64,000 nucleotides of DNA from Polynucleobacter sp. AP-Titi-500A-B4 (GTDB lineage: Bacteria > Pseudomonadota > Gammaproteobacteria > Burkholderiales > Burkholderiaceae), in contig NZ_CP061311.1 in assembly GCF_018688095.1 (NCBI RefSeq), positions 1,892,120 to 1,956,119 on the forward strand, given 5' to 3'. A model generated the notes under the pieces. It was not told where the DNA came from, searched no databases, and was given only the letters and a program-made list of their open reading frames with translations. Shown in pieces: positions 1 through 8,764 of this stretch. Made by a program: the position numbers and the translations under genes. The first letter of the stretch is position 1. Each line of letters starts with the position of its first letter.

Positions 1-1
1 G

Positions 2-1201
2 ATTCGCGCATCTGATTGGGTCATTGATATCGGTCCAGGCGCTGGCGTTCATGGTGGTGAAATCGTTGCCGAAGGTACTCCTGCTGAAGTGGAAGCCAAT
101 CCAAAATCATTAACTGGCGCATACCTTGCTGGTCGTGAAGCGATTGAAGTTCCACAAAAACGTATTCCGGTGAATGATCGTTTTTTAGAAATCATTGGGG
201 CGCGCGGCAATAACTTGCAATCCGTGCATGCAAAGATTCCTGTTGGACTACTCACATGCGTTACCGGCGTATCTGGTTCAGGCAAGTCCACCCTCATTAA
301 TGACACCCTCCATCACGCTGTTGCCCAGCATTTGTATGGTTCTAATGCCGAACCAGCTGCGCATGATGCGATGAAGGGCTTAGAGCATTTTGACAAAGTC
401 ATTAGCGTGGATCAATCACCGATTGGCAGAACGCCTCGATCCAACCCCGCTACCTATACCGGTCTCTTTACACCAATTCGCGAACTTTTTGCAGGCGTTC
501 CTGCTGCTCGCGAACGTGGCTACGAAGCTGGTCGCTTCTCCTTTAACGTCAAAGGTGGTCGTTGCGATTCTTGCGAAGGAGATGGCGTCCTCAAAGTAGA
601 AATGCACTTTTTGCCAGATGTCTATGTACCTTGCGATGTTTGCCATGGCAAACGCTACAACCGGGAGACTTTAGATATTCGCTATAAAGGCAAGAATATT
701 CATGAAGTGCTCTCGATGACGATCGAACAAGCTCATGAATTCTTTGAGGCAGTTCCTGTTGTCAAGCGCAAGCTCAAAACATTATTAGATGTTGGCCTAG
801 GTTATGTGAAGCTTGGACAGAGTGCGACGACTCTGTCGGGCGGCGAAGCACAGCGTGTGAAGTTATCCCTTGAGCTTTCTAAGCGAGATACTGGTAGAAC
901 CCTCTACATCCTAGATGAACCTACCACCGGCTTACACTTCCACGATATTCAGTTGCTCCTAACAGTGATTCAAACACTGAAGAAGCAAGGTAATACGATT
1001 GTGATCATCGAACATAACTTAGATGTCATTAAGACTGCCGATTGGATTATTGACTTAGGTCCTAAGGGTGGCGCCGGTGGTGGTCAAATCATTGCCACTG
1101 GTACACCTGAGGACGTTGCGAAGAATGAGTTGAGTTTTACAGGTCATTACTTAGCACCATTACTCACTCGCAAACCAGTCGCTACCAAGAAAAAGAAATA
1201 G
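2..1201 (+). CDS. uvrA: UvrABC excinuclease subunit A, C-terminal part (5' end outside window)
   Basis: The frame is already open at the window edge, so only the C-terminal ~400 residues are present. UvrA is the DNA-damage-sensing ABC ATPase of nucleotide excision repair and loads UvrB at lesions. Visible: Walker A GVSGSGKST (near base 270), a Cys4 zinc module (CDSCEG near 570 and CDVCHGK near 635), ABC signature LSGGEAQRVKL (near 835) and Walker B ILDEPTTGLH (near 910). The tail ends in a lysine-rich KKKK. The Kef-type antiporter gene converges on it 23 bp downstream, with no hairpin terminator between them. Confidence 0.97.
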   Translation: MRASDWVIDIGPGAGVHGGEIVAEGTPAEVEANPKSLTGAYLAGREAIEVPQKRIPVNDRFLEIIGARGNNLQSVHAKIPVGLLTCVTGVSGSGKSTLINDTLHHAVAQHLYGSNAEPAAHDAMKGLEHFDKVISVDQSPIGRTPRSNPATYTGLFTPIRELFAGVPAARERGYEAGRFSFNVKGGRCDSCEGDGVLKVEMHFLPDVYVPCDVCHGKRYNRETLDIRYKGKNIHEVLSMTIEQAHEFFEAVPVVKRKLKTLLDVGLGYVKLGQSATTLSGGEAQRVKLSLELSKRDTGRTLYILDEPTTGLHFHDIQLLLTVIQTLKKQGNTIVIIEHNLDVIKTADWIIDLGPKGGAGGGQIIATGTPEDVAKNELSFTGHYLAPLLTRKPVATKKKK

Positions 1202-1224
1202 GCAAAGCAATACTGCAGACAATC

Positions 1225-3207
1225 TCAGAGTAATTTAGCTTCGGCCAAGTCGGTCGCCTCTGAATTACCTGAGACCACCAAAATATCGTTAGCCTGCAGT
1301 TGTAATTCTGGTGTCAATACCAGTTTTGCATAGTCTGCATTTAACCCCTTGCGACGAACTGCCTGAACACTGATGCCCACGCTCCCGAGGTCAAGCTCGT
1401 CCAATGTTTTTCCAACCGCTTGGGAATTCGGTAACAAAGTAATCGAATGCAAACGCCAAGATTCATTTGAACCAAAGTCATCATCACCCGCACCCCGGAA
1501 ATAACCACGTAATAAGCTATAGCGCTCTTCGCGCGCAGTTGTAATGCGTCTCACTACCTTACGCATTGGGACGCCCATAATCAATAAGACATGGGATGCA
1601 ATCATGAGGCTGCCCTCAATCAACTCGGGAACTACTTCGGTGGCCCCGGCTGCTTGCAATTTAGCAATATCTGCATCATCTCTAGTTCGAACCAGCACTG
1701 TCATACCAGGACGCAAACGTTCAACTTGACGAAGCACACGCAAACTCGCAGCAGTATCAGCATAGGTAATGACAACAGTCTTTGCTCTAGAGAGGCCAGC
1801 GGCGATTAAATAGTTTTCACGGCTTGCATCGCCATACACCACATTATCGCCAGCAGCGGCAGCCTCCTTTACGCGATCAGGATCTAAATCCAAAGCAATA
1901 TAAGGAATCTTTTCCTGATCGAGCATGCGAGCCAAGCTTTGTCCTGAACGACCAAAGCCGCAGATGATCACATGATTTTCATTACGTACACTTTTTGCTG
2001 CAACACGTGTCAATGCAAGCGATTGCAATAACCACTCATTACTGGAGAAGCGCATCGCAATCCGATCGCTGTACTCTACTAAGAAGGGAGCACAGAACAT
2101 TGATAGCAACATTGCTGCCAGAACAGCTTGACTCAGAATAGGATCAATCAAATCCAAACCATCAATTTGAGTGAGCAATACGAATCCGAATTCGCCAGCT
2201 TGAGCAAGACACAAGCCCGTTCTAATGGAGATGCCAGTGCTAGACCCAAAGACTCTAGAGAGTAGTGCGATCAAGCCAAACTTAAAGACCAAGGGGCCAA
2301 TCAATAGCGCTACCACCAAAATCCACTGCTCACGAATGACATTGAAGTCAAGCAACATGCCAATCGTAATAAAGAAGAGTCCTAGCAACACATCACGGAA
2401 TGGTTTGACATCTTCTTCAACCTGGTGACGATACGGTGTTTCTGAAATCAACATACCTGCCAAAAACGCACCGAGCGCTAGAGACAAACCAAAGTGCTCT
2501 GTTAGGCCTGCCATACCGAGCACAATCAACAAGAGGTTGAGCATGAACAACTCTTGTGAACGCAACTTCGCAACTAATCTAAACCAGCGACTCATGAGCG
2601 ATTGGCCAATAAAGAAGATCAAGGCCAGAGCAACGGTAATTTTGATGGAGGCTGCAGTCAGAGCAACCAAGAGATCTGTTGGATTTTTTCCTAAGGAAGG
2701 AATCAAGATCAATAAAAAGACCACTGCCAAATCTTGGAATAGCAAAATACCAACAACATTTCGACCATGCTCCGTTTCTAATTCAGAACGATCTGAGAGG
2801 AGCTTGGTCACAATCGCAGTGGAAGACATTGCTAAGGCGCCACCCAAAGCAATCGCTGCCTGCCAAGAAATAGGGTAAATCCAATTCATTAACAGGCTAG
2901 CCGGCACTGCTAACAACATCGTCAAAACAACCTGACTGCCGCCAAGACCAAATACGATCGTGCGCATTGATCTCAGCTTATGCAGATTAAATTCCAGGCC
3001 AATCGAGAACATTAAGAAAACCACCCCAAATTCAGCCAAATACTTGACCGTTGAGGAGTCGTTCGCTAAAGCCAGGGCATTGGGTCCAATCAGCACGCCA
3101 ATGGCCAAATAGCCCAAAATAGGGGGTAAGCCAAAATAGCGGAAAATAACTACTCCAGCCACACCAGCGGCTAGGAGAATGAGAGTTAATTGAAGGACTG
3201 ACGGCAT
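1225..3207 (-). CDS. Kef-type monovalent cation:proton antiporter (CPA2) with RCK/TrkA domains
   Basis: 660 residues. About twelve hydrophobic segments fill residues 1-385, including the FQDLAVV stretch (157-163) typical of the CPA2 exchanger fold. An RCK/TrkA-N nucleotide-binding domain follows, with GFGRSG at 417-422, then a TrkA-C-like C-terminus. By family this is an inner-membrane K+ (or Na+)/H+ antiporter gated by nucleotide or thiol ligands, resembling KefB/KefC/YbaL; I cannot assign which. Its start codon lies only 11 bp from that of the divergent kdsD, so promoters of the two must overlap or lie inside coding sequence. Confidence 0.9.
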   Translation of the reverse strand: MPSVLQLTLILLAAGVAGVVIFRYFGLPPILGYLAIGVLIGPNALALANDSSTVKYLAEFGVVFLMFSIGLEFNLHKLRSMRTIVFGLGGSQVVLTMLLAVPASLLMNWIYPISWQAAIALGGALAMSSTAIVTKLLSDRSELETEHGRNVVGILLFQDLAVVFLLILIPSLGKNPTDLLVALTAASIKITVALALIFFIGQSLMSRWFRLVAKLRSQELFMLNLLLIVLGMAGLTEHFGLSLALGAFLAGMLISETPYRHQVEEDVKPFRDVLLGLFFITIGMLLDFNVIREQWILVVALLIGPLVFKFGLIALLSRVFGSSTGISIRTGLCLAQAGEFGFVLLTQIDGLDLIDPILSQAVLAAMLLSMFCAPFLVEYSDRIAMRFSSNEWLLQSLALTRVAAKSVRNENHVIICGFGRSGQSLARMLDQEKIPYIALDLDPDRVKEAAAAGDNVVYGDASRENYLIAAGLSRAKTVVITYADTAASLRVLRQVERLRPGMTVLVRTRDDADIAKLQAAGATEVVPELIEGSLMIASHVLLIMGVPMRKVVRRITTAREERYSLLRGYFRGAGDDDFGSNESWRLHSITLLPNSQAVGKTLDELDLGSVGISVQAVRRKGLNADYAKLVLTPELQLQANDILVVSGNSEATDLAEAKLL

Positions 3208-3218
3208 ATACTTACTCG

Positions 3219-4211
3219 ATGATAGCTAAGACTCGTGAACGTACCCTAAAGCTTGCGCGCGACACCCTCACTATGGAGGCTGCTGCACTGCAAACCATGC
3301 GTGATCGCCTTGAGGGCATTAACGCCGATGCCCTTGTACATGCAGTGGAATTGCTGCATGACTGCAAAGGCAGAATCGTAGTCTCCGGAATTGGTAAATC
3401 TGGGCATATTGCCCGCAAGATTGCCGCCACCTTTGCCTCAACTGGCTCCCCTGCTTTTTTTGTTCATCCAGCTGAAGCCAGTCATGGTGATTTAGGTATG
3501 GTCACCAGGGATGATGTTTTTGTTGCGCTTTCAAATTCTGGTGAGACTGAAGAATTGTTAACTATCGTGCCGATTGTGAAGCGCACTGGCGCAAAACTGA
3601 TTGCTCTTACTGGCGCACCTGATTCTTCGCTCGCGAAATTAGCGGATGCCCACTTGGATACCAGCGTTGAAAAAGAAGCTTGCCCACTCAATCTTGCTCC
3701 CACAACTAGCACCACCGCTGCATTAGCGATGGGTGATGCATTGGCCGTGGCATTGTTGGATGCACGCGGATTTCAGGCTGAAGATTTCCAACGCTCACAT
3801 CCTGGTGGTCGCTTAGGTCGCAAACAATTGATGCATGTCAGCGAAGTGATGCGTAGCTTTGAAGACACACCAAAAATTTCTATCCAAGCCTCTCTCCAAG
3901 ATGCCTTGTTAGAGATGACCTCCAAGCGTATGGGTATGGTGGTGACATTAGATGAAAAACAGAAAGTATTCGGCATTTTGACCGACGGCGATTTGCGTAG
4001 ACTACTTGAGAAAAATACTAATCTCAGTGGCATCACACTCCAAAACGCCACTACAGCCAGCCCCCGTACTATTCCACCAGAACTCTTGGCAGAAGAAGCG
4101 ATTGAGATGATGGAAAAACATCGTATCAATCATTTAGTTGTTACTGATAAAGATGGATGTTTACTGGGCGCCCTCAATCTGCATGATCTCTTTGCAGCCA
4201 AAGTAATTTAA
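3219..4211 (+). CDS. kdsD: Arabinose-5-phosphate isomerase (KpsF/GutQ family)
   Basis: 330 residues, the usual family length. It interconverts ribulose 5-phosphate and arabinose 5-phosphate, the first committed step to Kdo for LPS. An SIS sugar-isomerase domain covers about residues 45-185, with GIGKSGH at 57-63 and the family stretch HPAEASHGDLGM. Two CBS domains follow (about 210-330). The next gene, kdsC, acts later in the same pathway, and lptC-lptA-lptB follow, so this is the start of a Kdo/LPS-export operon. The ATG at 3219 was chosen because the N-terminal LARDTL helix fits the family. Confidence 0.95.
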   Translation: MIAKTRERTLKLARDTLTMEAAALQTMRDRLEGINADALVHAVELLHDCKGRIVVSGIGKSGHIARKIAATFASTGSPAFFVHPAEASHGDLGMVTRDDVFVALSNSGETEELLTIVPIVKRTGAKLIALTGAPDSSLAKLADAHLDTSVEKEACPLNLAPTTSTTAALAMGDALAVALLDARGFQAEDFQRSHPGGRLGRKQLMHVSEVMRSFEDTPKISIQASLQDALLEMTSKRMGMVVTLDEKQKVFGILTDGDLRRLLEKNTNLSGITLQNATTASPRTIPPELLAEEAIEMMEKHRINHLVVTDKDGCLLGALNLHDLFAAKVI

Positions 4212-4232
4212 TCTCGTTGCTGATTGAATCTC

Positions 4233-4805
4233 ATGCCTAGCGCCTTTAATACTCACAATACAAACCCCCTGTCTCAGTATCCACAAGCATGGGAGCGCGC
4301 TGGCAAAGTGAAGCTACTAGTTTTAGATGTTGATGGCGTACTGACGAATGGGCAAGTATGGATTGGTGCTGATGGGAAAGAATCCTTAAAGGCATTTGAT
4401 ATTCAAGATGGTTTAGGCATCAAACTACTGGAACAATGCGGCATCCCAACAGCGATTATCACCGGCAGAAACTCTAAGATGGTCTTAGCGCGTTGTGATG
4501 AACTCGGTATCAAACAAGTTCACATGGGCGTTGAAAATAAAGCGATTGCTCTAGAAGAGGTTCTCAAATCACTGGGGTTGAAAGCGAGTGACTGCGCCGT
4601 AATGGGTGATGACTGGCCAGATCTGGCCATGATGAAACATGCTGGCTTGCGAATTGCTCCAGCACAAGCTCACGATGCCGTCAAAGAGTTTGCGCATTTT
4701 GTCACCATACATACAGGTGGTAATAGCGCTGTGCGTGAAGCATGCGACCTCATCCTAAAAGCCCAAAACCACTACGATGACTTGCTGAATAAGGCTCGCC
4801 AGTAA
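4233..4805 (+). CDS. kdsC: 3-deoxy-D-manno-octulosonate 8-phosphate phosphatase
   Basis: 190 residues from the ATG at 4233; a TTG three codons upstream (4224) is possible but less likely. This is a cytoplasmic HAD-superfamily phosphatase that removes phosphate from Kdo-8-P. The catalytic motif LDVDGVLTNG lies at residues 31-40, the second motif in the IITGRNS stretch, and the metal-binding GDDWPD near the C-terminal third. It lacks a cap domain, as expected for the tetrameric KdsC type. It follows kdsD by 21 bp and precedes lptC by 3 bp, indicating one transcript. Confidence 0.94.
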   Translation: MPSAFNTHNTNPLSQYPQAWERAGKVKLLVLDVDGVLTNGQVWIGADGKESLKAFDIQDGLGIKLLEQCGIPTAIITGRNSKMVLARCDELGIKQVHMGVENKAIALEEVLKSLGLKASDCAVMGDDWPDLAMMKHAGLRIAPAQAHDAVKEFAHFVTIHTGGNSAVREACDLILKAQNHYDDLLNKARQ

Positions 4806-4808
4806 GCA

Positions 4809-5450
4809 ATGCAATTGAATTCGCAACGAATCAAACTGAGTATTGGGCGCACGCTATTGCGGCTCATGCCTTTGATATTGATGGGTGCCTTGACGCTGAT
4901 GACATTTTGGTTGGTGCAAAAAAATACACCGCCAGAAAGCTCCATGCTCGAGCGCGTTCGCCTACATGAACCCGACTACATTATTAAAGACGGTACTCTT
5001 TCGGCGTTAAATGAATTAGGTACTACTAAATACAGAATTCTGGGTAATAAAGTTACTCACTACGATGATGATGCATCGATTGACATTGATGTACCACGCA
5101 TGCGTTTGTTTCAACCCGAGAAAGCACCCGTAACCGTCAAGTCAAATACCGGACATCTCGATGGGGATCTCACCATCCTAGAGCTCTTTGATAACGCCTC
5201 AATTTATCGACCAGCACAGGCAGCTACAGCTTCAGAACCCGCGACTTTGCGTATGCTTGCCTCCTCTAGTTATTTCAAGGTTTTGATTAACGACGATATT
5301 GTTGAAACTAATAGACCAATCACCCTAGAGCAAGGCATGTCAGTTATGCATTCGACAGAGGGTGGAACCTTCGACAACATTCAACAGAGCATGACGCTTT
5401 CTGGCCAAGTCAAAGGGCGCATAGAACGCGCTCCACGGAGCGCTCAATAA
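4809..5450 (+). CDS. lptC: LPS export system protein LptC
   Basis: 213 residues with one N-terminal membrane anchor (about residues 16-35, rich in Leu/Met) followed by a periplasmic beta-jellyroll domain. LptC sits in the inner membrane with LptB2FG and passes LPS to LptA. Sequence conservation is modest, so the call leans on length, topology, the D-x-P-x-M/R-type strand residues and its position directly before lptA and lptB. It follows kdsC by only 3 bp, and its stop is separated by a single base from the ATG of lptA. Confidence 0.9.
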   Translation: MQLNSQRIKLSIGRTLLRLMPLILMGALTLMTFWLVQKNTPPESSMLERVRLHEPDYIIKDGTLSALNELGTTKYRILGNKVTHYDDDASIDIDVPRMRLFQPEKAPVTVKSNTGHLDGDLTILELFDNASIYRPAQAATASEPATLRMLASSSYFKVLINDDIVETNRPITLEQGMSVMHSTEGGTFDNIQQSMTLSGQVKGRIERAPRSAQ

Positions 5451-5451
5451 A

Positions 5452-6012
5452 ATGTTTGCTATGAATCGTCTACCTCTTCTCGTGTTTGCACTTTGTATGC
5501 TGATGCTTAGCAGCATCGCTCATGCAGAAAAAGCAGATCAAGACAAACCCATCATTCTTGAAGCTGAAAAAGTTTCGGTAAATGACGTGCAACAGATTTA
5601 TGACTTAAAAGGTCAAGTGTTATTGATTAAAGGCACTATCGTTGTGACCGGTGAAGATGGTCACATTCAAGTTGATCCCGAGGGCTACGAATTGGTTGAT
5701 GTCAAAGGATCTTCTGACACTACTGCCAGCTTTCGGCAACGCAGAGAAGGTCCTGCGGATGAGTTTATGCAGGGTCGCGGTTCCCAGGTTACCTACAATG
5801 CTAAGACAGAGGTGCTTACCATTACCGGTGATGCCAGCCTGAAGCGCTCCTTGAATATGCAGATGCTAGATCAATTACAAGGCTGGAAAATTGAGTACGA
5901 TGATATTAAAGAGCGCTATCGCGTAACGCCTCCTGTAAATGCGAAACCAGAGGATTTGCCTTTAGCTAGAGCAATCCTTTCACCAAGACGAAAAGCTACA
6001 TTAGAAAAATGA
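5452..6012 (+). CDS. lptA: LPS transport periplasmic protein LptA
   Basis: 186 residues with a signal peptide (hydrophobic segment about 6-22, cleavage after SIAHA) and an OstA/LptA-type domain containing PIILEAEKVSVND and the GQV-x-L strand. LptA polymerises into the periplasmic bridge that carries LPS from LptC to LptD. The first ATG (5452) lies one base after the lptC stop; an internal ATG at 5461 is an alternative. The 3' end overlaps the lptB start in an ATGA arrangement, implying translational coupling. Confidence 0.93.
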   Translation: MFAMNRLPLLVFALCMLMLSSIAHAEKADQDKPIILEAEKVSVNDVQQIYDLKGQVLLIKGTIVVTGEDGHIQVDPEGYELVDVKGSSDTTASFRQRREGPADEFMQGRGSQVTYNAKTEVLTITGDASLKRSLNMQMLDQLQGWKIEYDDIKERYRVTPPVNAKPEDLPLARAILSPRRKATLEK

Positions 6013-6776
6013 CAACGGATTTAGCTCAAACCCCTTCTACTGCTACCCTTAGCGCCAGAAACCTCCAAAAGCGCTATGGCTCTCGGACGGTAGTAAGAGA
6101 TGTATCAGTCGAAGTGAAATGTGGTGAAGTCGTTGGTCTACTGGGCCCAAATGGTGCAGGTAAAACAACATCTTTCTACATGATTGTTGGCCTGGTCCCA
6201 CTAGACGCTGGCCAGATTATTTTGGATGGCGCCGATATTACCCACTTACCGATTCATGAGCGGGCACGCATGGGCTTGTCTTACCTCCCTCAAGAAGCTT
6301 CTGTTTTTAGAAAACTGAACGTTGCTGAAAATATTCAAGCAGTTCTAGAACTGCAAGTACAAGGTGGAAAACCATTAACCAAAGCAGAAATTGCCGACCG
6401 CCTAGATGAGCTGCTGGGTGAGTTGCAAATTGGCCACCTACGCAACAATCCTGCTCTGTCACTTTCCGGCGGCGAGAGACGTCGTGTAGAAATCGCGCGC
6501 GCCCTAGCATCTCAACCAAAATTCATCTTGCTTGACGAACCATTTGCGGGTGTTGACCCTATTGCCGTTGGGGAAATTCAGAGAATTGTTCGATTCTTAC
6601 GTGATCGCCAAATTGGGGTTTTGATCACCGACCACAATGTGCGCGAAACCCTGGGTATTTGTGATCACGCCTACATCATCAGCGAGGGAAGCGTTCTAGC
6701 AGAAGGTAAGCCCGATCAAATTATTCAAAATGATGCTGTCCGTAGGGTCTACTTGGGTGAAAACTTCCGGATGTAA
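6009..6776 (+). CDS. lptB: LPS export ABC transporter ATP-binding protein
   Basis: 255 residues. LptB is the cytoplasmic ATPase that powers LPS extraction by LptFG. Walker A GPNGAGKT is at residues 46-53, followed by the signature SLSGGERRR and Walker B ILLDEPFAGVDP with the H-loop ITDHNVRE. The Q-loop stretch LSYLPQEAS is typical of LptB. The start overlaps the lptA stop by 4 bases. In most Burkholderiales rpoN follows lptB directly; here the next gene is hpf, 183 bp away. Confidence 0.97.
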   Translation: MTTDLAQTPSTATLSARNLQKRYGSRTVVRDVSVEVKCGEVVGLLGPNGAGKTTSFYMIVGLVPLDAGQIILDGADITHLPIHERARMGLSYLPQEASVFRKLNVAENIQAVLELQVQGGKPLTKAEIADRLDELLGELQIGHLRNNPALSLSGGERRRVEIARALASQPKFILLDEPFAGVDPIAVGEIQRIVRFLRDRQIGVLITDHNVRETLGICDHAYIISEGSVLAEGKPDQIIQNDAVRRVYLGENFRM

Positions 6777-6959
6777 GCCAGATAAGGCATCTATCCGTAT
6801 AAGTCATAAAAAGTGCTTTTCCCTCTTGGTTTTCAGCAAAATCGCTGATACGCTGGAGGCTCATGGTTCATTTTCCAAAAAAAACAGCTCAAAAAAGACA
6901 GGGGCTTGCTGCGCACCCCGGGTATAGCTATGCGCACGCGTTGATATAAGGAGTTGCTC

Positions 6960-7283
6960 ATGAATTTAAAAATTAATAGCCGCCATCTAGAAGTTACCCC
7001 TGCAATGCGCACGCATCTTGAGGCGGGGTTAGCCAAAATTCGTAAGCACTTCGATCACGTCATTGATGCATCTGCCTTTTTGGTAGTAGATAACGCCAAA
7101 GAAAAGGATCTGCGTCAGAGCGCCGAGATCACCATTCACCTTAAAGGCAAGGAACTCTTTGCTGAAGCACATAATGCCGACCTCTATCACGCCATGGATG
7201 CCGTAGTCGATAAGCTTGAGCGTCAGGTCGTCAAACATAAAGAAAAGATTCAAGATCACCATCACGAAAAGCATTTTGAGTAA
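6960..7283 (+). CDS. hpf: Ribosome hibernation promoting factor (HPF/RaiA family)
   Basis: 107 residues from the ATG at 6960, which has a strong AAGGAG Shine-Dalgarno at 6948-6953. The TTG at 6954 overlaps that site and is rejected as a start. The short HPF type binds the 30S decoding region and promotes inactive ribosome dimers in stationary phase. The N-terminal strand LKINSRHLEVTPAMR and the basic KLERQVVKHKEK near the C-terminus fit the family; the tail is His-rich (DHHHEKH). The gene normally follows rpoN, which is absent here. Confidence 0.95.
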   Translation: MNLKINSRHLEVTPAMRTHLEAGLAKIRKHFDHVIDASAFLVVDNAKEKDLRQSAEITIHLKGKELFAEAHNADLYHAMDAVVDKLERQVVKHKEKIQDHHHEKHFE

Positions 7284-7289
7284 GCTTAA

Positions 7290-7308
7290 GTGTCAGGACA
7301 CCTATAAT
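7290..7308 (+). promoter_or_regulatory. Candidate ptsN promoter with palindrome; possible leaderless transcript
   Basis: A perfect -10 hexamer TATAAT lies at 7303-7308, eight bases before the ptsN ATG (7317). A transcript starting 6-8 bases after the -10 would therefore begin at or within a few bases of the start codon. No Shine-Dalgarno is visible. Directly upstream, GTGTC-AG-GACAC (7290-7301) is a perfect 12-base palindrome of unknown role. No good -35 at standard spacing was found, which lowers confidence. Confidence 0.5.
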
Positions 7309-7316
7309 CATCTGCA

Positions 7317-7778
7317 ATGAATGCCCTGACTAATCTTTTTACCCCTGACTGCATTGCATTAGATAACCCTGCCAAAAACAGAGCTGATGCGTTTGCAGCA
7401 GCCGGGGAATTATTTTCGAAACAAGTTGGTATTGATGCAACTTCCGTGGTGGAATTCCTCAATGCCCGTGAAGATTTAGGTTCAACAGCACTGGGGGCTG
7501 GTGTAGCGATTCCCCACGGTCGCGTAAAAGGTCTAAAGCAACCTGCAGCCGCCTTCATGAAGCTCAAAGATCCCATCGAATTTGCAGCGCCCGATGGTGA
7601 GTCTGTTTCCATACTCATTTTTTTGCTGGTTCCAGAAAAGGCAACCCAACAACATTTAGAAATTCTGTCCTCTATTGCACAACTGCTATCAGATTCAGAT
7701 GCGCGCGAGAAATTGATTTCCGCTACTGACCCCACGATGGTTTGTGAACTATTGCAGCATTGGGGTAATACAAAATGA
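7317..7778 (+). CDS. ptsN: Nitrogen-regulatory PTS EIIA component (EIIA-Ntr)
   Basis: 153 residues, standard EIIA-fructose/Ntr fold. The phosphorylatable histidine is H67 in AIPHGRV. EIIA-Ntr receives phosphate from the PTS chain and regulates potassium uptake, nitrogen metabolism and other targets by binding; it transports no sugar itself. The gene is translationally coupled to hprK (ATGA overlap at 7775-7778). EI, HPr and an EIIA-Man are encoded further along at 39.1-41.5 kb, completing a regulatory PTS. rpoN, its usual neighbour and namesake, is missing from this locus. Confidence 0.93.
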   Translation: MNALTNLFTPDCIALDNPAKNRADAFAAAGELFSKQVGIDATSVVEFLNAREDLGSTALGAGVAIPHGRVKGLKQPAAAFMKLKDPIEFAAPDGESVSILIFLLVPEKATQQHLEILSSIAQLLSDSDAREKLISATDPTMVCELLQHWGNTK

Positions 7779-8761
7779 CTCAGCCATTACTCTTAGATGG
7801 AGTGACTGCTCAGCAGATTTTTGATGATAACGTTTCTGATCTCAAACTGTCATGGATCGGTGGTCTTGAGGGTGCCGATCGCACCTTCCCACCCGAGGCT
7901 GTTAAGGCGGCAGCAGCTAGCTCTGATTTAGTGGGTCACTTAAATCTCATTCATCCTAGTCGCATTCAAATATTTGGCGAACAAGAGGTTGACTATCACG
8001 CAGCGCTTGAGCCTGAGCAAAAACAAGAGCAAATAGCTAGCCTGATTTCTAAAACACCACCGTGTGTGATTGTGGCCGACGGCAAGCCTGCAGATCCAGA
8101 TTTACAACTCTTTTGCCAACGCTCATCTACACCACTATTTACGACTAATATTTCTGCTGCAGAAGTCATTGATCACCTACGTACATACTTAACCAAAATT
8201 GGTGCGCCACAAATTACCATGCATGGCGTATTCATGGATATCTTGGGTTTAGGTGTTTTGCTTACTGGTGAATCTGGCTTAGGTAAAAGTGAATTGGGCT
8301 TGGAATTGATTTCTCGTGGGCATGGCTTAGTTGCCGATGATGCAGTTGATTTTGCGCGCCTTGGTCCAGATTACATTGAAGGTCGCTGTCCAGTAATTCT
8401 GCGTAATCTCCTTGAGGTTCGCGGACTCGGTCTGCTGGACATTCGCACGATTTTTGGTGAAACAGCAGTGCGCCGTAAACTGAAACTACGCCTCATCGTG
8501 CAATTGGTTCGACGCACCGATGGTGAATTCGAGAGATTGCCACTAGAAGCTCAACATATTGATGTTTTGGGTATTCCGATTCGGATGGTGAAAATTCAAG
8601 TGGCGGCAGGCCGAAACTTAGCCGTACTAGTAGAAGCGGCTGTACGTAATACGATTTTGCAATTACGTGGCATCGATACACTCAAAGAATTTATCGAGCG
8701 CCAACGACTGCAAATGAATGCCGAGGCAGATTCCATTAAAGCCCAAGGGCGATTACTTTAA
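7775..8761 (+). CDS. hprK: HPr kinase/phosphorylase
   Basis: 328 residues. This is the bifunctional enzyme that phosphorylates or dephosphorylates Ser46 of HPr. Walker A GESGLGKS is at residues 165-172, preceded by the catalytic histidine H150 in the MHGVFMDI stretch. The family signature around EVRGLGLLDI is present. The start overlaps ptsN by 4 bases and rapZ follows after 3 bases, so ptsN-hprK-rapZ is one unit. The HPr in this window has a Ser at position 46, so a substrate is available. Confidence 0.96.
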   Translation: MTQPLLLDGVTAQQIFDDNVSDLKLSWIGGLEGADRTFPPEAVKAAAASSDLVGHLNLIHPSRIQIFGEQEVDYHAALEPEQKQEQIASLISKTPPCVIVADGKPADPDLQLFCQRSSTPLFTTNISAAEVIDHLRTYLTKIGAPQITMHGVFMDILGLGVLLTGESGLGKSELGLELISRGHGLVADDAVDFARLGPDYIEGRCPVILRNLLEVRGLGLLDIRTIFGETAVRRKLKLRLIVQLVRRTDGEFERLPLEAQHIDVLGIPIRMVKIQVAAGRNLAVLVEAAVRNTILQLRGIDTLKEFIERQRLQMNAEADSIKAQGRLL

Positions 8762-8764
8762 GCC

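Noticed and set aside
2537..2878. 113-codon open frame on the plus strand opposite the Kef-type antiporter
   Set aside because: It lies wholly antisense to a well-conserved membrane protein, has lysine- and threonine-rich low-quality composition and no recognisable domain or ribosome-binding site.
6730..6927. 65-codon open frame between lptB and hpf, considered as an rpoN remnant or small gene
   Set aside because: It begins inside lptB, shows no sigma-54 similarity and has no start signal. The spacer also shows no convincing structured RNA, only a small TCAGC/GCTGA hairpin.
7286..7735. 149-codon open frame antisense to ptsN
   Set aside because: Fully covered by ptsN, which has the EIIA motif; the antisense protein is Ser/Ala-rich and matches no family I know.
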